From positions 55,551-119,550 of the forward strand of contig JAFUNC010000009.1 in the NCBI GenBank assembly GCA_017473115.1: a stretch of 64,000 nucleotides of DNA, written 5' to 3'. The notes beneath the pieces are model-generated. The model was not told the DNA's origin. It was given only the letters and a program-made list of their open reading frames with translations, and searched no databases. Position 1 is the stretch's first letter. The number at the start of each line of letters is the position of its first letter. Below, one piece after another: positions 8,280 to 17,234 of this stretch. The DNA is from Lachnospiraceae bacterium. GTDB lineage: Bacteria; Bacillota; Clostridia; Lachnospirales; Lachnospiraceae. The position numbers and the translations under genes were made by a program.

Positions 8280-8957
8280 ATGATTCACATATACTGGGCA
8301 GAATTAGAGGATTTAAAACATTCCTATGATGAAAAAGTAAATATGTTACACGCGTCCAGAGCGGATAAGTTAAGCAATTTTAAAATGCCCGCAGACCGTA
8401 TTCGCAGTCTTGGCGCGGGTCTTCTTTTAGAAAAAGGGTTAGAGGACTATTTAGGCAGATGTTTGCCCGTGGATGAACGCGGCAGACCGATTATCCGATA
8501 TAATTATGCGCCGCAAGGAAAGCCTTATTTAGAAGAGTATCCCAATGTACATTTTAGTTTGTCTCATTCCGGTGATTTGGCGGTTTTGGCATTGTCTGAC
8601 ACTGAAGTGGGCATTGATGTGCAGGAAAACCGGGGATATAACGAAAAGGTTGCGAAACGTTTTTATCATAAAGACGAACAGAAGATGATTGATTGTTACG
8701 CAACTGCAGAAGAGAGGGAAATACTGTTTTATCAACTCTGGACCGGGAAGGAAGCCTATATAAAATATACGGGCGAAGGTATGTCACGTGAACTGCGGGA
8801 TTTTTTCGTAGATTTGGAAAAAGGACAAATTGTGTCCGAAGGTCAAATGGTTGCTTCTTATCATTTCATTGACTTAAATGTGGAAAATTATTATTGTAGT
8901 TTAGTTTTCGACAAAGAATTACAAAAAATTGATAAAATCATCAAAATTGCCCTTTAA
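8280..8957 (+). CDS. 4'-phosphopantetheinyl transferase, Sfp type
   Basis: A 225-residue Sfp/AcpT-type enzyme that would transfer the phosphopantetheine arm of CoA to a carrier protein. The core motifs are HFSLSHSGDLAVLALS, the Mg-binding GIDVQENRGYNEKVAKRFYH, and LFYQLWTGKEAYIKYTGEGM (the W-x-x-KEA-x-x-K signature). The size is that of Sfp-type rather than AcpS enzymes. The ATG is preceded by AAGGAG. No carrier protein or synthase gene is nearby, so the partner may be the fatty acid ACP or a system elsewhere. Confidence 0.88.
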   Translation: MIHIYWAELEDLKHSYDEKVNMLHASRADKLSNFKMPADRIRSLGAGLLLEKGLEDYLGRCLPVDERGRPIIRYNYAPQGKPYLEEYPNVHFSLSHSGDLAVLALSDTEVGIDVQENRGYNEKVAKRFYHKDEQKMIDCYATAEEREILFYQLWTGKEAYIKYTGEGMSRELRDFFVDLEKGQIVSEGQMVASYHFIDLNVENYYCSLVFDKELQKIDKIIKIAL

Positions 8958-9103
8958 TCGTTCGAAACTTTTATACAAAGTGCACAAAGAAAAAAGGTTT
9001 GATTGTCAAAGTTTACGATAGACGAAAGGAACGCAAATGTGGTATTGTATATACAAGGGGATTTTTGGACATGCATTTGTTGTGACTTGAGTTGGAGGAC
9101 AAA

Positions 9104-10378
9104 ATGGAAAGAGACAAATTGACCGGTTTGTTGGTGTTTAACGACTTTTTGGAAGTGGCATCCAATAAATTATCGGAAAGTGCCGAAGGAGATACCATGG
9201 TGGTTATTTCCACGGATATCACGAAATTTAAGTACATTAATCGCTTATATGGTTATGAAGCCGGAGATCGTCTGATTCAGCAGTTGGCTGAAATTTGTGT
9301 TATGCAGGACGGGTATTTGGTGGCTTGCCGCCCTTATTCGGATCATATTGTGAGTTTGTTTAACATCGGACAACTTTCGTGGGAACGCTTTGAGGAAAAA
9401 TTAAAAGAAATTCAGGATGAATTTGTTTCTCAGCATAAAACTGAGTTTCCTAAGGCATCGCTTCATTTGAATACCGGTGTTCATGTGATTGAAAGCAAGT
9501 ATGAGAATATCGCGTCTGCCATTGATAAGGCAAATGTTGCCCGCCGCAGCGTAAAGGGTAATTACAGTGTGCCTTGTGCCCGCTATGACCAAAAGATAGA
9601 GGAAACCAAAGAAGGAGATGCCAAAATTCTTCCGATTTTCGATAAAGCATTGGAAGAGAAATCTATTCTTGTTTATTTCCAGCCGAAGGTCAGTGTCAGC
9701 GAGAATGCTGTGGTAGGAGCAGAGGCGCTTACCAGATTAAAGGACGATGACGGTAATATTATACCGCCTGCACTTTTTATCTCTGTTTTGGAAAACAGCG
9801 GTAAAATTTTGGAACTGGACTGGTACGTAATGCGGTATGTATTTGCCAAAATCCGCAGTTGGTTGAGTGAAGGAAAAACGCCTAAGCGGGTATCCATTAA
9901 TTTAAGTAAATTACATTTTTATTATGATAATTTGGTAACGGATATTATTCGGGAATTTGATTCTTATGATATTTCTCCGGAATACATAGAGTTTGAAGTG
10001 ACCGAGTCCGTATTCTTTGAAGAAGCACAATTGATTATCAACAAAATTGAGAAACTTCGTGAACGCGGATTCCGCGTCAGTGTGGATGATTTTGGCGCAG
10101 GTTATTCTTCTTTGAACTTAATCGGTATTTTACCGGTGGATATTATTAAACTGGACAAAGGATTTATTAAGAACAGTCTCGGAAACAATAAGGGTAAAAA
10201 TATCATTAAAGGTTTGATTTCCATTTTGAACGAAATTGATATGGAGATTGTCTGTGAGGGTATTGAAACCAAGGAAGAAGAAAAGATTGTATATGAATTC
10301 GGTTGTGATTCCATGCAGGGATTTTTATATGACAAGCCGATTCCCGTGGAAGATTTTGAACGTAAATATGTGATTTAG
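9104..10378 (+). CDS. EAL-domain c-di-GMP phosphodiesterase with degenerate GGDEF
   Basis: A 424-residue cytoplasmic protein. Residues 1-165 are a GGDEF-type domain with a recognisable ITKFKYINRLYGYEAGDRLIQQL helix region, but the active-site signature is replaced by RPYSDHI (about 76-82), so cyclase activity is unlikely. Residues 175-424 are an EAL domain with YFQPKV, EALTRL (E207), INLSKL, EFEVTES, DDFGAGYSSL, KLDKGF, CEGIE and MQGFLYDKP, the full set of metal and catalytic residues. It therefore probably hydrolyses c-di-GMP, with the GGDEF domain regulatory. The start ATG follows GGAGG. It is monocistronic, with a terminator after it. Confidence 0.88.
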   Translation: MERDKLTGLLVFNDFLEVASNKLSESAEGDTMVVISTDITKFKYINRLYGYEAGDRLIQQLAEICVMQDGYLVACRPYSDHIVSLFNIGQLSWERFEEKLKEIQDEFVSQHKTEFPKASLHLNTGVHVIESKYENIASAIDKANVARRSVKGNYSVPCARYDQKIEETKEGDAKILPIFDKALEEKSILVYFQPKVSVSENAVVGAEALTRLKDDDGNIIPPALFISVLENSGKILELDWYVMRYVFAKIRSWLSEGKTPKRVSINLSKLHFYYDNLVTDIIREFDSYDISPEYIEFEVTESVFFEEAQLIINKIEKLRERGFRVSVDDFGAGYSSLNLIGILPVDIIKLDKGFIKNSLGNNKGKNIIKGLISILNEIDMEIVCEGIETKEEEKIVYEFGCDSMQGFLYDKPIPVEDFERKYVI

Positions 10379-10383
10379 ACCAA

Positions 10384-10417
10384 ACAGTCTTCGGTAACTG
10401 CCGAAGGCTGTTTTTTT
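10384..10417 (+). terminator. intrinsic terminator after the EAL gene
   Basis: An 11-base stem (ACAGTCTTCGG with CCGAAGGCTGT, one G-T pair), TAACTG loop, followed by seven T. Confidence 0.88.
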
Positions 10418-10527
10418 AGTTCGGATAACGGAGGATTCAGAAGTATAAAAATTTCTGTCATAGTAAGAATATGAACGTTATTCTGCATTTATGAATAAAA
10501 TATAGAAAAGAATAGCAGGAGAACATT

Positions 10528-11082
10528 ATGGCAGAAACCATTATTTTGGATGCCGGGCACGGAGGCGCTAATCCGGGCGCGGTATACGGCGGAAGAAGAG
10601 AAAAAGATGATGCATTGGCTTTAACCCTTGCAGTGGGGGAAATACTGGAAGATAAAGGGTTTAACGTATATTACACAAGGACGGATGACGTGTATGAATC
10701 GCCTTACCAGAAGGCTTTGGAAGCAAATACTTTGGGAGGCGATTTTTTCGTTTCCATTCATCGGAATTCCAGTGTATATCCGAATCAGTACAGCGGCGTG
10801 GAAACGCTGGTTTATAACAATCAAAGTCCTGCCTATGAGATGGCTGTGAATATTAACCGGGAGTTGGAACGAATTGGTTTTATTAATCTGGGTGTCAATG
10901 AAAGACCAAATCTTGTGGTTTTAAACCGTACACAGATGCCGGCAGTTTTGGTAGAAGTGGGGTTTATTAATACGGATAATGATAATGAATTATTTGACGC
11001 AAGATTTACTGAAATTGCATGGGCAATCGCTCAGGGAATTGTGAGAACCTTTTATCCGGGGTGGGATATTTACCCGCTGTAG
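10528..11082 (+). CDS. N-acetylmuramoyl-L-alanine amidase (Amidase_3)
   Basis: A 184-residue zinc amidase that cleaves between muramic acid and the stem peptide. Zinc ligands and catalytic residues are visible: His in LDAGHGG, Glu in GRREKDDALAL, His in FVSIHRNSS and Glu in VLVEVGFINTDND. The protein is only the catalytic domain. It starts directly with MAETIILDAGHGG and has no signal peptide or wall-binding repeats, unlike CwlD or CwlC-type proteins with targeting regions. It might be released by lysis or act in a mother cell; both are inference. Confidence 0.9.
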   Translation: MAETIILDAGHGGANPGAVYGGRREKDDALALTLAVGEILEDKGFNVYYTRTDDVYESPYQKALEANTLGGDFFVSIHRNSSVYPNQYSGVETLVYNNQSPAYEMAVNINRELERIGFINLGVNERPNLVVLNRTQMPAVLVEVGFINTDNDNELFDARFTEIAWAIAQGIVRTFYPGWDIYPL

Positions 11083-11106
11083 GAAGAGACTTCATTAGTT
11101 TAGGAT

Positions 11107-11128
11107 AAAAGTTCGCAAGCGAACTTTT
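11107..11128. terminator. perfect hairpin downstream of the amidase gene
   Basis: A 9-base perfect inverted repeat (AAAAGTTCG with CGAACTTTT) around a CAAG loop, ending in four T. It could terminate the amidase transcript, though the T run is part of the stem. A smaller TTGC/GCAA hairpin follows near 11153. Confidence 0.45.
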
Positions 11129-11188
11129 GCGTGCGAGCGGTGTTGCGAAGCAATAGTTTCCCTTTTTACGAGTTGTGCATAATATTTC

Positions 11189-11210
11189 ACTTTATATGTT
11201 AATATAAAGT
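11189..11210. repeat. AT-rich perfect inverted repeat
   Basis: ACTTTATAT and ATATAAAGT flank GTTA, a 9-base perfect palindrome just beyond the terminator of the cellulase gene, in the convergent gap between the amidase and cellulase genes. Function unknown. Confidence 0.5.
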
Positions 11211-11213
11211 AAA

Positions 11214-11237
11214 AGCGCCGCATTTTCATACGGCGCT
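11214..11237 (-). terminator. terminator of the GH9 gene
   Basis: On the - strand AGCGCCG pairs with CGGCGCT around an A-rich loop, followed by TTTTACTTT. It lies about 25 bases after the cellulase stop codon. Confidence 0.7.
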
Positions 11238-11260
11238 CTACATACATTTCTTTTATTCTG

Positions 11261-13531
11261 TTATTTTGCCTGTGAGAGCAGGTAAATCAAAGGTGAATTC
11301 CAATAAATGGTAATTTCGTTTGTAGAATAGCAACTGTCATTGTCTACGTAGCACATACCACCGGTAGAACTTGATAAAACTGCCTTAGCGTAAGGATCGT
11401 CAGCATTGGTATTCGGTCCGCCTACCAACATACCGGGCATTGTCTGGCCAAGAACCTGTGAAGGTCTGTGGTGTGTATGCTCGGGAGACCAACTTCCGTA
11501 ACCTGTTACATAGCAGTAACCCAAAGGATTGGAACCGAGTAAGTAATCCAACTGATGCTGTGCATAAGAGGAATATTTTGCATCGCCGGTAAATCTGGCA
11601 GCCATATGATAAAGGATACCATGGTTTGCAACGGTCATATTACTTCCCCAAGGATAACTTCTTTCCAAGCAGATATAGTATGCATCTTTTTCGGCTGTTT
11701 TAATATTTTCATCGCATTCAGCAACGATTTTATCAATAAATTTCTGAGCAAGTTCGGTGTCTGTCTGTAACGATTCGTCGGCAGTCAGATAAGAATACAT
11801 TCCGTAATATCCGATATCGGCCCAGCCTAAACCTTTGATATTGTTTTCCTCATACATAACTTTGGCTTTGTCAAAGTAAGCGGTATCGCCTGTTGCAAGG
11901 TAAAGTTCCATTGCGGCCCAGAAGATTTCATCATAGAATTTACCGTCGGGGTATTCGCCGGTAACGATTTCTTCGGGATTTGCAAAGCCGGTTAAGGTTT
12001 CTTCATTGTTTATTAAGTACTGATATGCCTTAACAGCAGCATCTTTACAGGTTGCAGCAAATTCTGCATCGTATTCTGCGTAAAGAACAGAAGCACGGGC
12101 CATTACCGCTGCAAAGTCACCTGTTGCAGTGGGAGATACGGGTGAAACAAGCAACGGTGCAACTTCTGCGGTTGCTTCTACCGTTTCGGGGAAGTTTGCA
12201 CAAGTTACCTTATGGTAAACACCGCCGTCGGCTGCCTGCATTTTAAGCATCCATTCCAATTCGTATCTTGCTTCATCCAATAAATCAGGTACACCGTTTC
12301 CGCTTTCGGGGATGTCTAAATCATCGCCTCTTGCGGCTTCACTGTCCTGATAGGTAATAAATAAGTCCATAACGGTTTTGGCACCGGGAGATACATAACG
12401 TCCGTAGTCGCCTGCATCGTGCCAACCGCCGGTTACATCAATGACTTCACCGGTACCGTAAACGGTAGTTTCCTGTACGTGGCATTCTGCGTGAGCAAAG
12501 TCTCCTGCCAGAGATTCATCCAATACACAACCGCATCTCTGTAAATAGAGCATACGTACCACATCTTTGTACAAGTTATCATAGATATCATCCGCAATGG
12601 TAAATTCATAGGACTCGCCAATTCCGTCCACGATAACTTTATACGTACCGGGGGTGGTCAAATCGGAAAAGTCACCTTTTACCTGTGCACCGTCACCGGA
12701 TTTTGAGTTCGAGAACTCAGTAGAAAGTTTTCCGGAATATACAACGTTATTGTTTGCATCAACGATTGTATAGTCTGTAATATCGGGGTTGTACTTACAA
12801 ATGAGAATTTTCTCATCGGCAGGCTTGTATCCTACCTGGTTCACTTTGACGGGAACGGGGGTGGGAAGGGGTTCCAAAGCCATAGCATTGGAAGCGTCTT
12901 TAATGGTAAGTACAAAATTATCAATATATACTTTATGTGCAACGGTAGTATCCAAATCACCCTGTTCACCTAAATTAAAACAAAGTCGGGGAGCGGGATC
13001 GCTGGCTTCTTCCATAGTGAATTCGGCAGTGATTGTCTGTTTATCGGGACCGATACGTCTTTCGGTTTCGATATAATAAGGGTGGAAGTCACCACCGTTT
13101 ATTTGGAAACGCCATTCGATATCACGTTCAATATCGGAATAAATATCAAAGGATACGGTATAAACGCAGCCCATATTTAAGCAGTAACCGTCACGGAAAA
13201 TCTGTACGGCGTATTCCATACCGCCACCATGTTTGATATCAACTACCATTTCGCCGTTTTCGGCATAAAGGTCAAAAGTACCGCCGTTGGAGTAAACACC
13301 CCATTCGCCTTTGGTATTGTCATCAAAATGGTCGTCAATGATGTTAGTACCATCAACCAAATTGTTACCGAAGCCTTCAATAACGCCGTTATCGGATGCT
13401 TCTTCGGAGACTTCTTCGGAAACCTGGGAATCGGTTTCGCTTATTACATCTTCTTCCGGCTGAGTGCAGGCAAACAGGGAAAATGCCATTACAGAACTTA
13501 AAAGAAGTGCAAGCAGTTTTTTCGATTGCAT
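11261..13531 (-). CDS. GH9 endoglucanase-type cellulase, lipoprotein (CBM-Ig-GH9)
   Basis: A 756-residue secreted glycoside hydrolase. The signal peptide ends in a lipobox (FSLFAC, Cys22), so it is predicted to be lipid-anchored on the cell surface. An acidic linker leads to a CBM4/9-like jelly roll (about 55-215), an Ig-like CelD_N domain (about 226-313, starting VKVNQVGYKPADEKIL) and a GH9 catalytic domain (about 318-753). Active-site marks are GGWHDAGDYGRYVSPG (catalytic Asp pair), PEHTHHRPS and the general acid in YSTNEITIYWNSP. There is no dockerin. An AAAGGAGG site precedes the ATG. It stands alone; beta-glucan or cellulose is the likely substrate. Confidence 0.92.
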   Translation of the reverse strand: MQSKKLLALLLSSVMAFSLFACTQPEEDVISETDSQVSEEVSEEASDNGVIEGFGNNLVDGTNIIDDHFDDNTKGEWGVYSNGGTFDLYAENGEMVVDIKHGGGMEYAVQIFRDGYCLNMGCVYTVSFDIYSDIERDIEWRFQINGGDFHPYYIETERRIGPDKQTITAEFTMEEASDPAPRLCFNLGEQGDLDTTVAHKVYIDNFVLTIKDASNAMALEPLPTPVPVKVNQVGYKPADEKILICKYNPDITDYTIVDANNNVVYSGKLSTEFSNSKSGDGAQVKGDFSDLTTPGTYKVIVDGIGESYEFTIADDIYDNLYKDVVRMLYLQRCGCVLDESLAGDFAHAECHVQETTVYGTGEVIDVTGGWHDAGDYGRYVSPGAKTVMDLFITYQDSEAARGDDLDIPESGNGVPDLLDEARYELEWMLKMQAADGGVYHKVTCANFPETVEATAEVAPLLVSPVSPTATGDFAAVMARASVLYAEYDAEFAATCKDAAVKAYQYLINNEETLTGFANPEEIVTGEYPDGKFYDEIFWAAMELYLATGDTAYFDKAKVMYEENNIKGLGWADIGYYGMYSYLTADESLQTDTELAQKFIDKIVAECDENIKTAEKDAYYICLERSYPWGSNMTVANHGILYHMAARFTGDAKYSSYAQHQLDYLLGSNPLGYCYVTGYGSWSPEHTHHRPSQVLGQTMPGMLVGGPNTNADDPYAKAVLSSSTGGMCYVDNDSCYSTNEITIYWNSPLIYLLSQAK

Positions 13532-13593
13532 AAAAGCAACCTCCTTTCTGAGTAAATGGGTTTTTATATAAAAGTTAAACAGAACATACGTTC

Positions 13594-13622
13594 TTTACAC
13601 CTTTTTATATTTATGCTAAAAT
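13594..13622 (+). promoter_or_regulatory. sigma-A-type promoter for the SbcD/SbcC-like pair
   Basis: -35 TTTACA and -10 TAAAAT with a 17-base spacer, leaving a leader of about 130 bases. The divergent cellulase gene probably has its own - strand promoter in the same gap: TTCTGT, 17 bases, TATAAA is a weak candidate. Confidence 0.6.
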
Positions 13623-13758
13623 AGTTACAGAATAAAATTATATTTATTTTACTATAGAAGTGATAAAAAAGAAATAGATAATCGTACAAAAAAGAGAATA
13701 AAAATAGGAATACTACAATCAAAAAACAGCGAACGAAACAGTGAAGGAGAGCAAGGGA

Positions 13759-14835
13759 ATGAAGTTTATACATTGTGCGGATTTGCATTTGGATTCGAAA
13801 CTGGAAAGTAATATAGGAAAAGAAAAAGCGAAGGAGCGCAGAAACGAAATTCTACTTACGTTTGAACATATTGTTCATTATGCCAAAGAGGAAGGAGTAT
13901 CTGCGATTTTAATAGCAGGAGATCTTTTTGATACCCAAAATATAGCCGCGAAAGTGGTGAATTTGGTATGGGATCTGATTGCAGGAAATCCAGAGATTGA
14001 TTTTTTATATTTGAGAGGAAATCATGATTGGAAGACGAATTTTACGGAGGGGCGAACCATACCGGATAATTTTAAATGTTTCGATACGGATTGGGTAGAG
14101 TACCGGTATGGTGAAGTATCCGTGTGGGGCAAGGAAACCTTGGAAGACGATGCGAACTATGCATCTTTGATTACAGAGCCTGAGCGGGTGAACATTGTAA
14201 TGCTGCATGGACAGGAAGTACGCAGTAACGGAAAGGATGACGCCGGTCTGATTGCATTGCCTGCATTAAAAAACCGGCACATTGATTATCTTGCCTTGGG
14301 ACATGTTCACGCTTATAAGAAAGAAACGCTGGATGCGAGAGGGGTGTATTGTTACAGCGGTTGTCCGGAAGGCCGAGGCTTTGATGAGTGCGGTGAAAAA
14401 GGGATCGTATTATTGGAGATAGAGGATGGCAAAGTAAAAAGTCGCTTTGTACCTATGGCATCCAGAATTCTTCATGAAGTCAAAGTAGATATTTCGGAGC
14501 GGGAAACAACTACGGATATTTTAAGAGCGGTAAATAAAGCAGTGGAGCACATCCCGGCTGAGGATATGGTAAAAGTTATTTTGACCGGATTTTATACAGT
14601 GGATACGGAGAAGGACTTCATCTATTTCGGTCAGGCAATGGAAGGACGGTTTTATTTTTTAAAGTGGAAAGACGAGTCGAGACTGTCCATTGATTATAAG
14701 GAGTACGAGCAGATGATTTCTTTGAAAGGAGAATTTGTGCGTACAGTTATGAAAGGGAGCGAGACGGAGAAAGAGAAGGAAGCAATGATTCTGTTAGGGA
14801 TCAGAGCATTGTCGGGGGAGGAACTCGGTGTATGA
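13759..14835 (+). CDS. SbcD/YhaO-like metallophosphoesterase, DNA repair exonuclease subunit
   Basis: A 358-residue calcineurin-like phosphoesterase of the Mre11/SbcD group. Metal-binding motifs appear in order: FIHCADLHLDSKLES, ILIAGDLFDTQN, YLRGNHDWKTN, IVMLHGQEV and LALGHVHAYK. A C-terminal capping region follows. The start is the ATG after GGAG. The stop overlaps the next gene's start by four bases (ATGA), indicating translational coupling with its ATPase partner. The short length and the partner type point to the YhaO/YhaN branch rather than classical SbcCD. DNA end processing is inferred from family. Confidence 0.88.
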   Translation: MKFIHCADLHLDSKLESNIGKEKAKERRNEILLTFEHIVHYAKEEGVSAILIAGDLFDTQNIAAKVVNLVWDLIAGNPEIDFLYLRGNHDWKTNFTEGRTIPDNFKCFDTDWVEYRYGEVSVWGKETLEDDANYASLITEPERVNIVMLHGQEVRSNGKDDAGLIALPALKNRHIDYLALGHVHAYKKETLDARGVYCYSGCPEGRGFDECGEKGIVLLEIEDGKVKSRFVPMASRILHEVKVDISERETTTDILRAVNKAVEHIPAEDMVKVILTGFYTVDTEKDFIYFGQAMEGRFYFLKWKDESRLSIDYKEYEQMISLKGEFVRTVMKGSETEKEKEAMILLGIRALSGEELGV

Positions 14836-17153
14836 AATTAATTTCCTGCTACATAGAAAATTTTGGTAAACTGCATCAGTTTTCTTATGATTTTTCGGAG
14901 GGATTGAACGTTATTTGTGAAAAAAACGGGTGGGGAAAATCTACCCTTGCGGTTTTTTTAAAGGCAATGTTGTATGGTATGGAATATACCACCAAACACA
15001 AATTAGATGACAATGAGCGCAAAAAGTATCTTCCGTGGAATGGCGGAGCATATGGCGGAAATTTGGTTTTTGAAGCGGACGGGAAAGTATATCGTGCGGA
15101 GCGTTTTTGGGGTGCCAAAGACAAGGAAGATGTCTTTAAAATTTATGACGAAAATACCGGTTTGGAAAGCGGGGATTATACCGAAAAATTGGGGGAAGAA
15201 CTGTTCGGAATTGACAAAACGGCTTTTGAGCAGAGTATTTTTATGAAGCAGGGACTGCCGGCAATCAGTATGACGGACAGTATTGCTACCAAAATGAGCG
15301 GTTTAATGGCCAGTGGTGATGATATCGATTGTTATGCCAAGGCTTGCGATCGGCTTGAAAATGAAATGAAAATTTACAAGTCAAAAAAGACGGAGAATAA
15401 GGGAAAAATTGCAGAACTGACCGGTGAAATTTATGAATTGGGGCGTCGGATTACGGAAGCAAAGCGTACCGGTACTGCTTTGAAGGATTGGAAAGCAAAA
15501 GCAGCACAGTGTAATGCCGAAATTAAAAAACTAAAAATGCAACGAACCGACTTGAAAGAACAAATGCGTAAGACCGGAGAAATTGCTGCGTTACGGGAGA
15601 AACAGAAACATTATCAATTAATAGCGGACGAAAAGGATAATCTCCGACGCAGTCTGGAAGAACTGGATCATTTTTTCAGAAAAGGGTTTCCGGAGGAAGA
15701 AGAGTTAGAACAGTATCGTAATAAATTATATGCTTATAAAAGTGAAATGCCGAAAGAAGAATTGGCGGAGCAGAAATATAAATATCCGAATTTGGCAGAT
15801 ATACTGGAGAGATATCCGATATCAGAAGAGGAACTGGATGCTTGTGAGAGGAAGTGGCAGTCGCTTCAGGAGAGTGAAAAACTTTTGGAACAAAAAGAAA
15901 TGCAACTTCGGAAGTTGCATTTGAGCGAGGTGGAGCGTGAGGGCTATGTGAAAGCCGAGCAAAGAAAGGTAAAAAACAGTAGGACTGTTTGGATGATATC
16001 GGCTGTGGTTTTGTTGGTTTTGGCGGCTGTTATGTTTCTTATGCGACAATGGGGCTATGGTTATGTTGCAGTTGGATTATTGTTCCTTGCCATTGTTGCC
16101 TGTATTATACAACAGAAACGATTCCGGACAATAGGTAGTGAGGCGGATGAAGAACTTCTCCGGGTTGAGGAAGACTTCGAAGCATTGAATAAAACGATAG
16201 AAAAAGGAAAAAAGGCGATGCGTATGTATCTGCAACCATATCTGTTAGGAAATTTAGAAGATGTTCCCATGTTATTGAGTCAGATTCGTATCACATTAAT
16301 GGAGTTGAATGCCCGACAAGAACATAAGATCCGACAAAAAGAAGCAGAGGATAGACGCATTAAAGAAAAGAGAGTTTTGCGGGAGGAATTAATTCTTTTC
16401 TTGCGAAAATTTTATGGTGAGGCGGCAGAAGTGGAGGACTTTCTGTTCAAAGAAATTATACAGAAGAGGAATGAATATATTGGTTTGAGCAAACAGTACG
16501 AGGATAAGTGCAAACAACTTGCACAGACAGAACGGGTGGAAGAAGTGCCGGAAGGGAAAGTAATGTCCTTGGAAGAATTGCAGCAAAAAGAGGAGGCGAT
16601 CGAAAAGAGTATTCATACGAATGAGGAGTATTTAAGACAGGTGAATGCTAATATTTCCAAGTATATGTCCCTACTGGAAGATTGTGAAAAATGGGAGATG
16701 GAAAAACAGGATATGGAGGAACTTCTGGAAGAATGTCAGACGAAATATACCCTGCTTGAAAAAACATTGCAGTATTTGCAAACTGCGCAGGCGGAGTTTT
16801 CTTCCCGTTATTTAAAGAAAATCAATGAAGGATATCGTAAATATGCGGAAATTGTTAATGAAGACAGTTTAAATCATTCGGCGATGGATTTGAAACTGGC
16901 AATGAAAACGGATGAAGGCGGCACTAAAAGAGATTTGGCGTATTTTAGCCGTGGGACGAAAGAAGCAATGGAATTATGTTCAAGATTCGCGCTGGTGGAT
17001 GCATTGTTTGAGCAGGAAACACCCTTTGTTGTGTTAGATGATCCGTTTGTTAATTTTGATGAAAGGACTATGGCGGGAGGCATGCGAGCACTGGAGAAAA
17101 TTGCCCAAAAGTATCAATTGATTTATTTTACCTGCCATTCGTCAAGAAAATAA
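14832..17153 (+). CDS. SbcC/YhaN-like AAA ATPase with coiled coil and TM hairpin
   Basis: A 773-residue SMC-like ATPase. Walker A is CEKNGWGKSTLAVFLKAML at the N-terminus. Long coiled-coil arms are interrupted near residues 388-430 by two hydrophobic segments (WMISAVVLLVLAAVMFL and YVAVGLLFLAIVACII) predicted to cross the membrane. The C-terminus has the signature region YFSRGTKEAMELCSRFAL and Walker B FVVLDDPFVNFDE. The membrane pair in the position of the SbcC zinc hook is a feature of YhaN-type proteins. It is coupled to the upstream phosphoesterase. Confidence 0.87.
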   Translation: MKLISCYIENFGKLHQFSYDFSEGLNVICEKNGWGKSTLAVFLKAMLYGMEYTTKHKLDDNERKKYLPWNGGAYGGNLVFEADGKVYRAERFWGAKDKEDVFKIYDENTGLESGDYTEKLGEELFGIDKTAFEQSIFMKQGLPAISMTDSIATKMSGLMASGDDIDCYAKACDRLENEMKIYKSKKTENKGKIAELTGEIYELGRRITEAKRTGTALKDWKAKAAQCNAEIKKLKMQRTDLKEQMRKTGEIAALREKQKHYQLIADEKDNLRRSLEELDHFFRKGFPEEEELEQYRNKLYAYKSEMPKEELAEQKYKYPNLADILERYPISEEELDACERKWQSLQESEKLLEQKEMQLRKLHLSEVEREGYVKAEQRKVKNSRTVWMISAVVLLVLAAVMFLMRQWGYGYVAVGLLFLAIVACIIQQKRFRTIGSEADEELLRVEEDFEALNKTIEKGKKAMRMYLQPYLLGNLEDVPMLLSQIRITLMELNARQEHKIRQKEAEDRRIKEKRVLREELILFLRKFYGEAAEVEDFLFKEIIQKRNEYIGLSKQYEDKCKQLAQTERVEEVPEGKVMSLEELQQKEEAIEKSIHTNEEYLRQVNANISKYMSLLEDCEKWEMEKQDMEELLEECQTKYTLLEKTLQYLQTAQAEFSSRYLKKINEGYRKYAEIVNEDSLNHSAMDLKLAMKTDEGGTKRDLAYFSRGTKEAMELCSRFALVDALFEQETPFVVLDDPFVNFDERTMAGGMRALEKIAQKYQLIYFTCHSSRK

Positions 17154-17171
17154 CGAATTACGTCGGTAGGC

Positions 17172-17200
17172 TTGACTTTTTGTCCTTACAATTCTAAAAT
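17172..17200 (+). promoter_or_regulatory. sigma-A-type promoter for the Sir2-like gene
   Basis: -35 TTGACT and -10 TAAAAT with a 17-base spacer, 35 bases upstream of the Sir2-like ATG. Confidence 0.72.
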
Positions 17201-17234
17201 ATAATTATAAAACATCTATTAGGGGTGGATGCTT

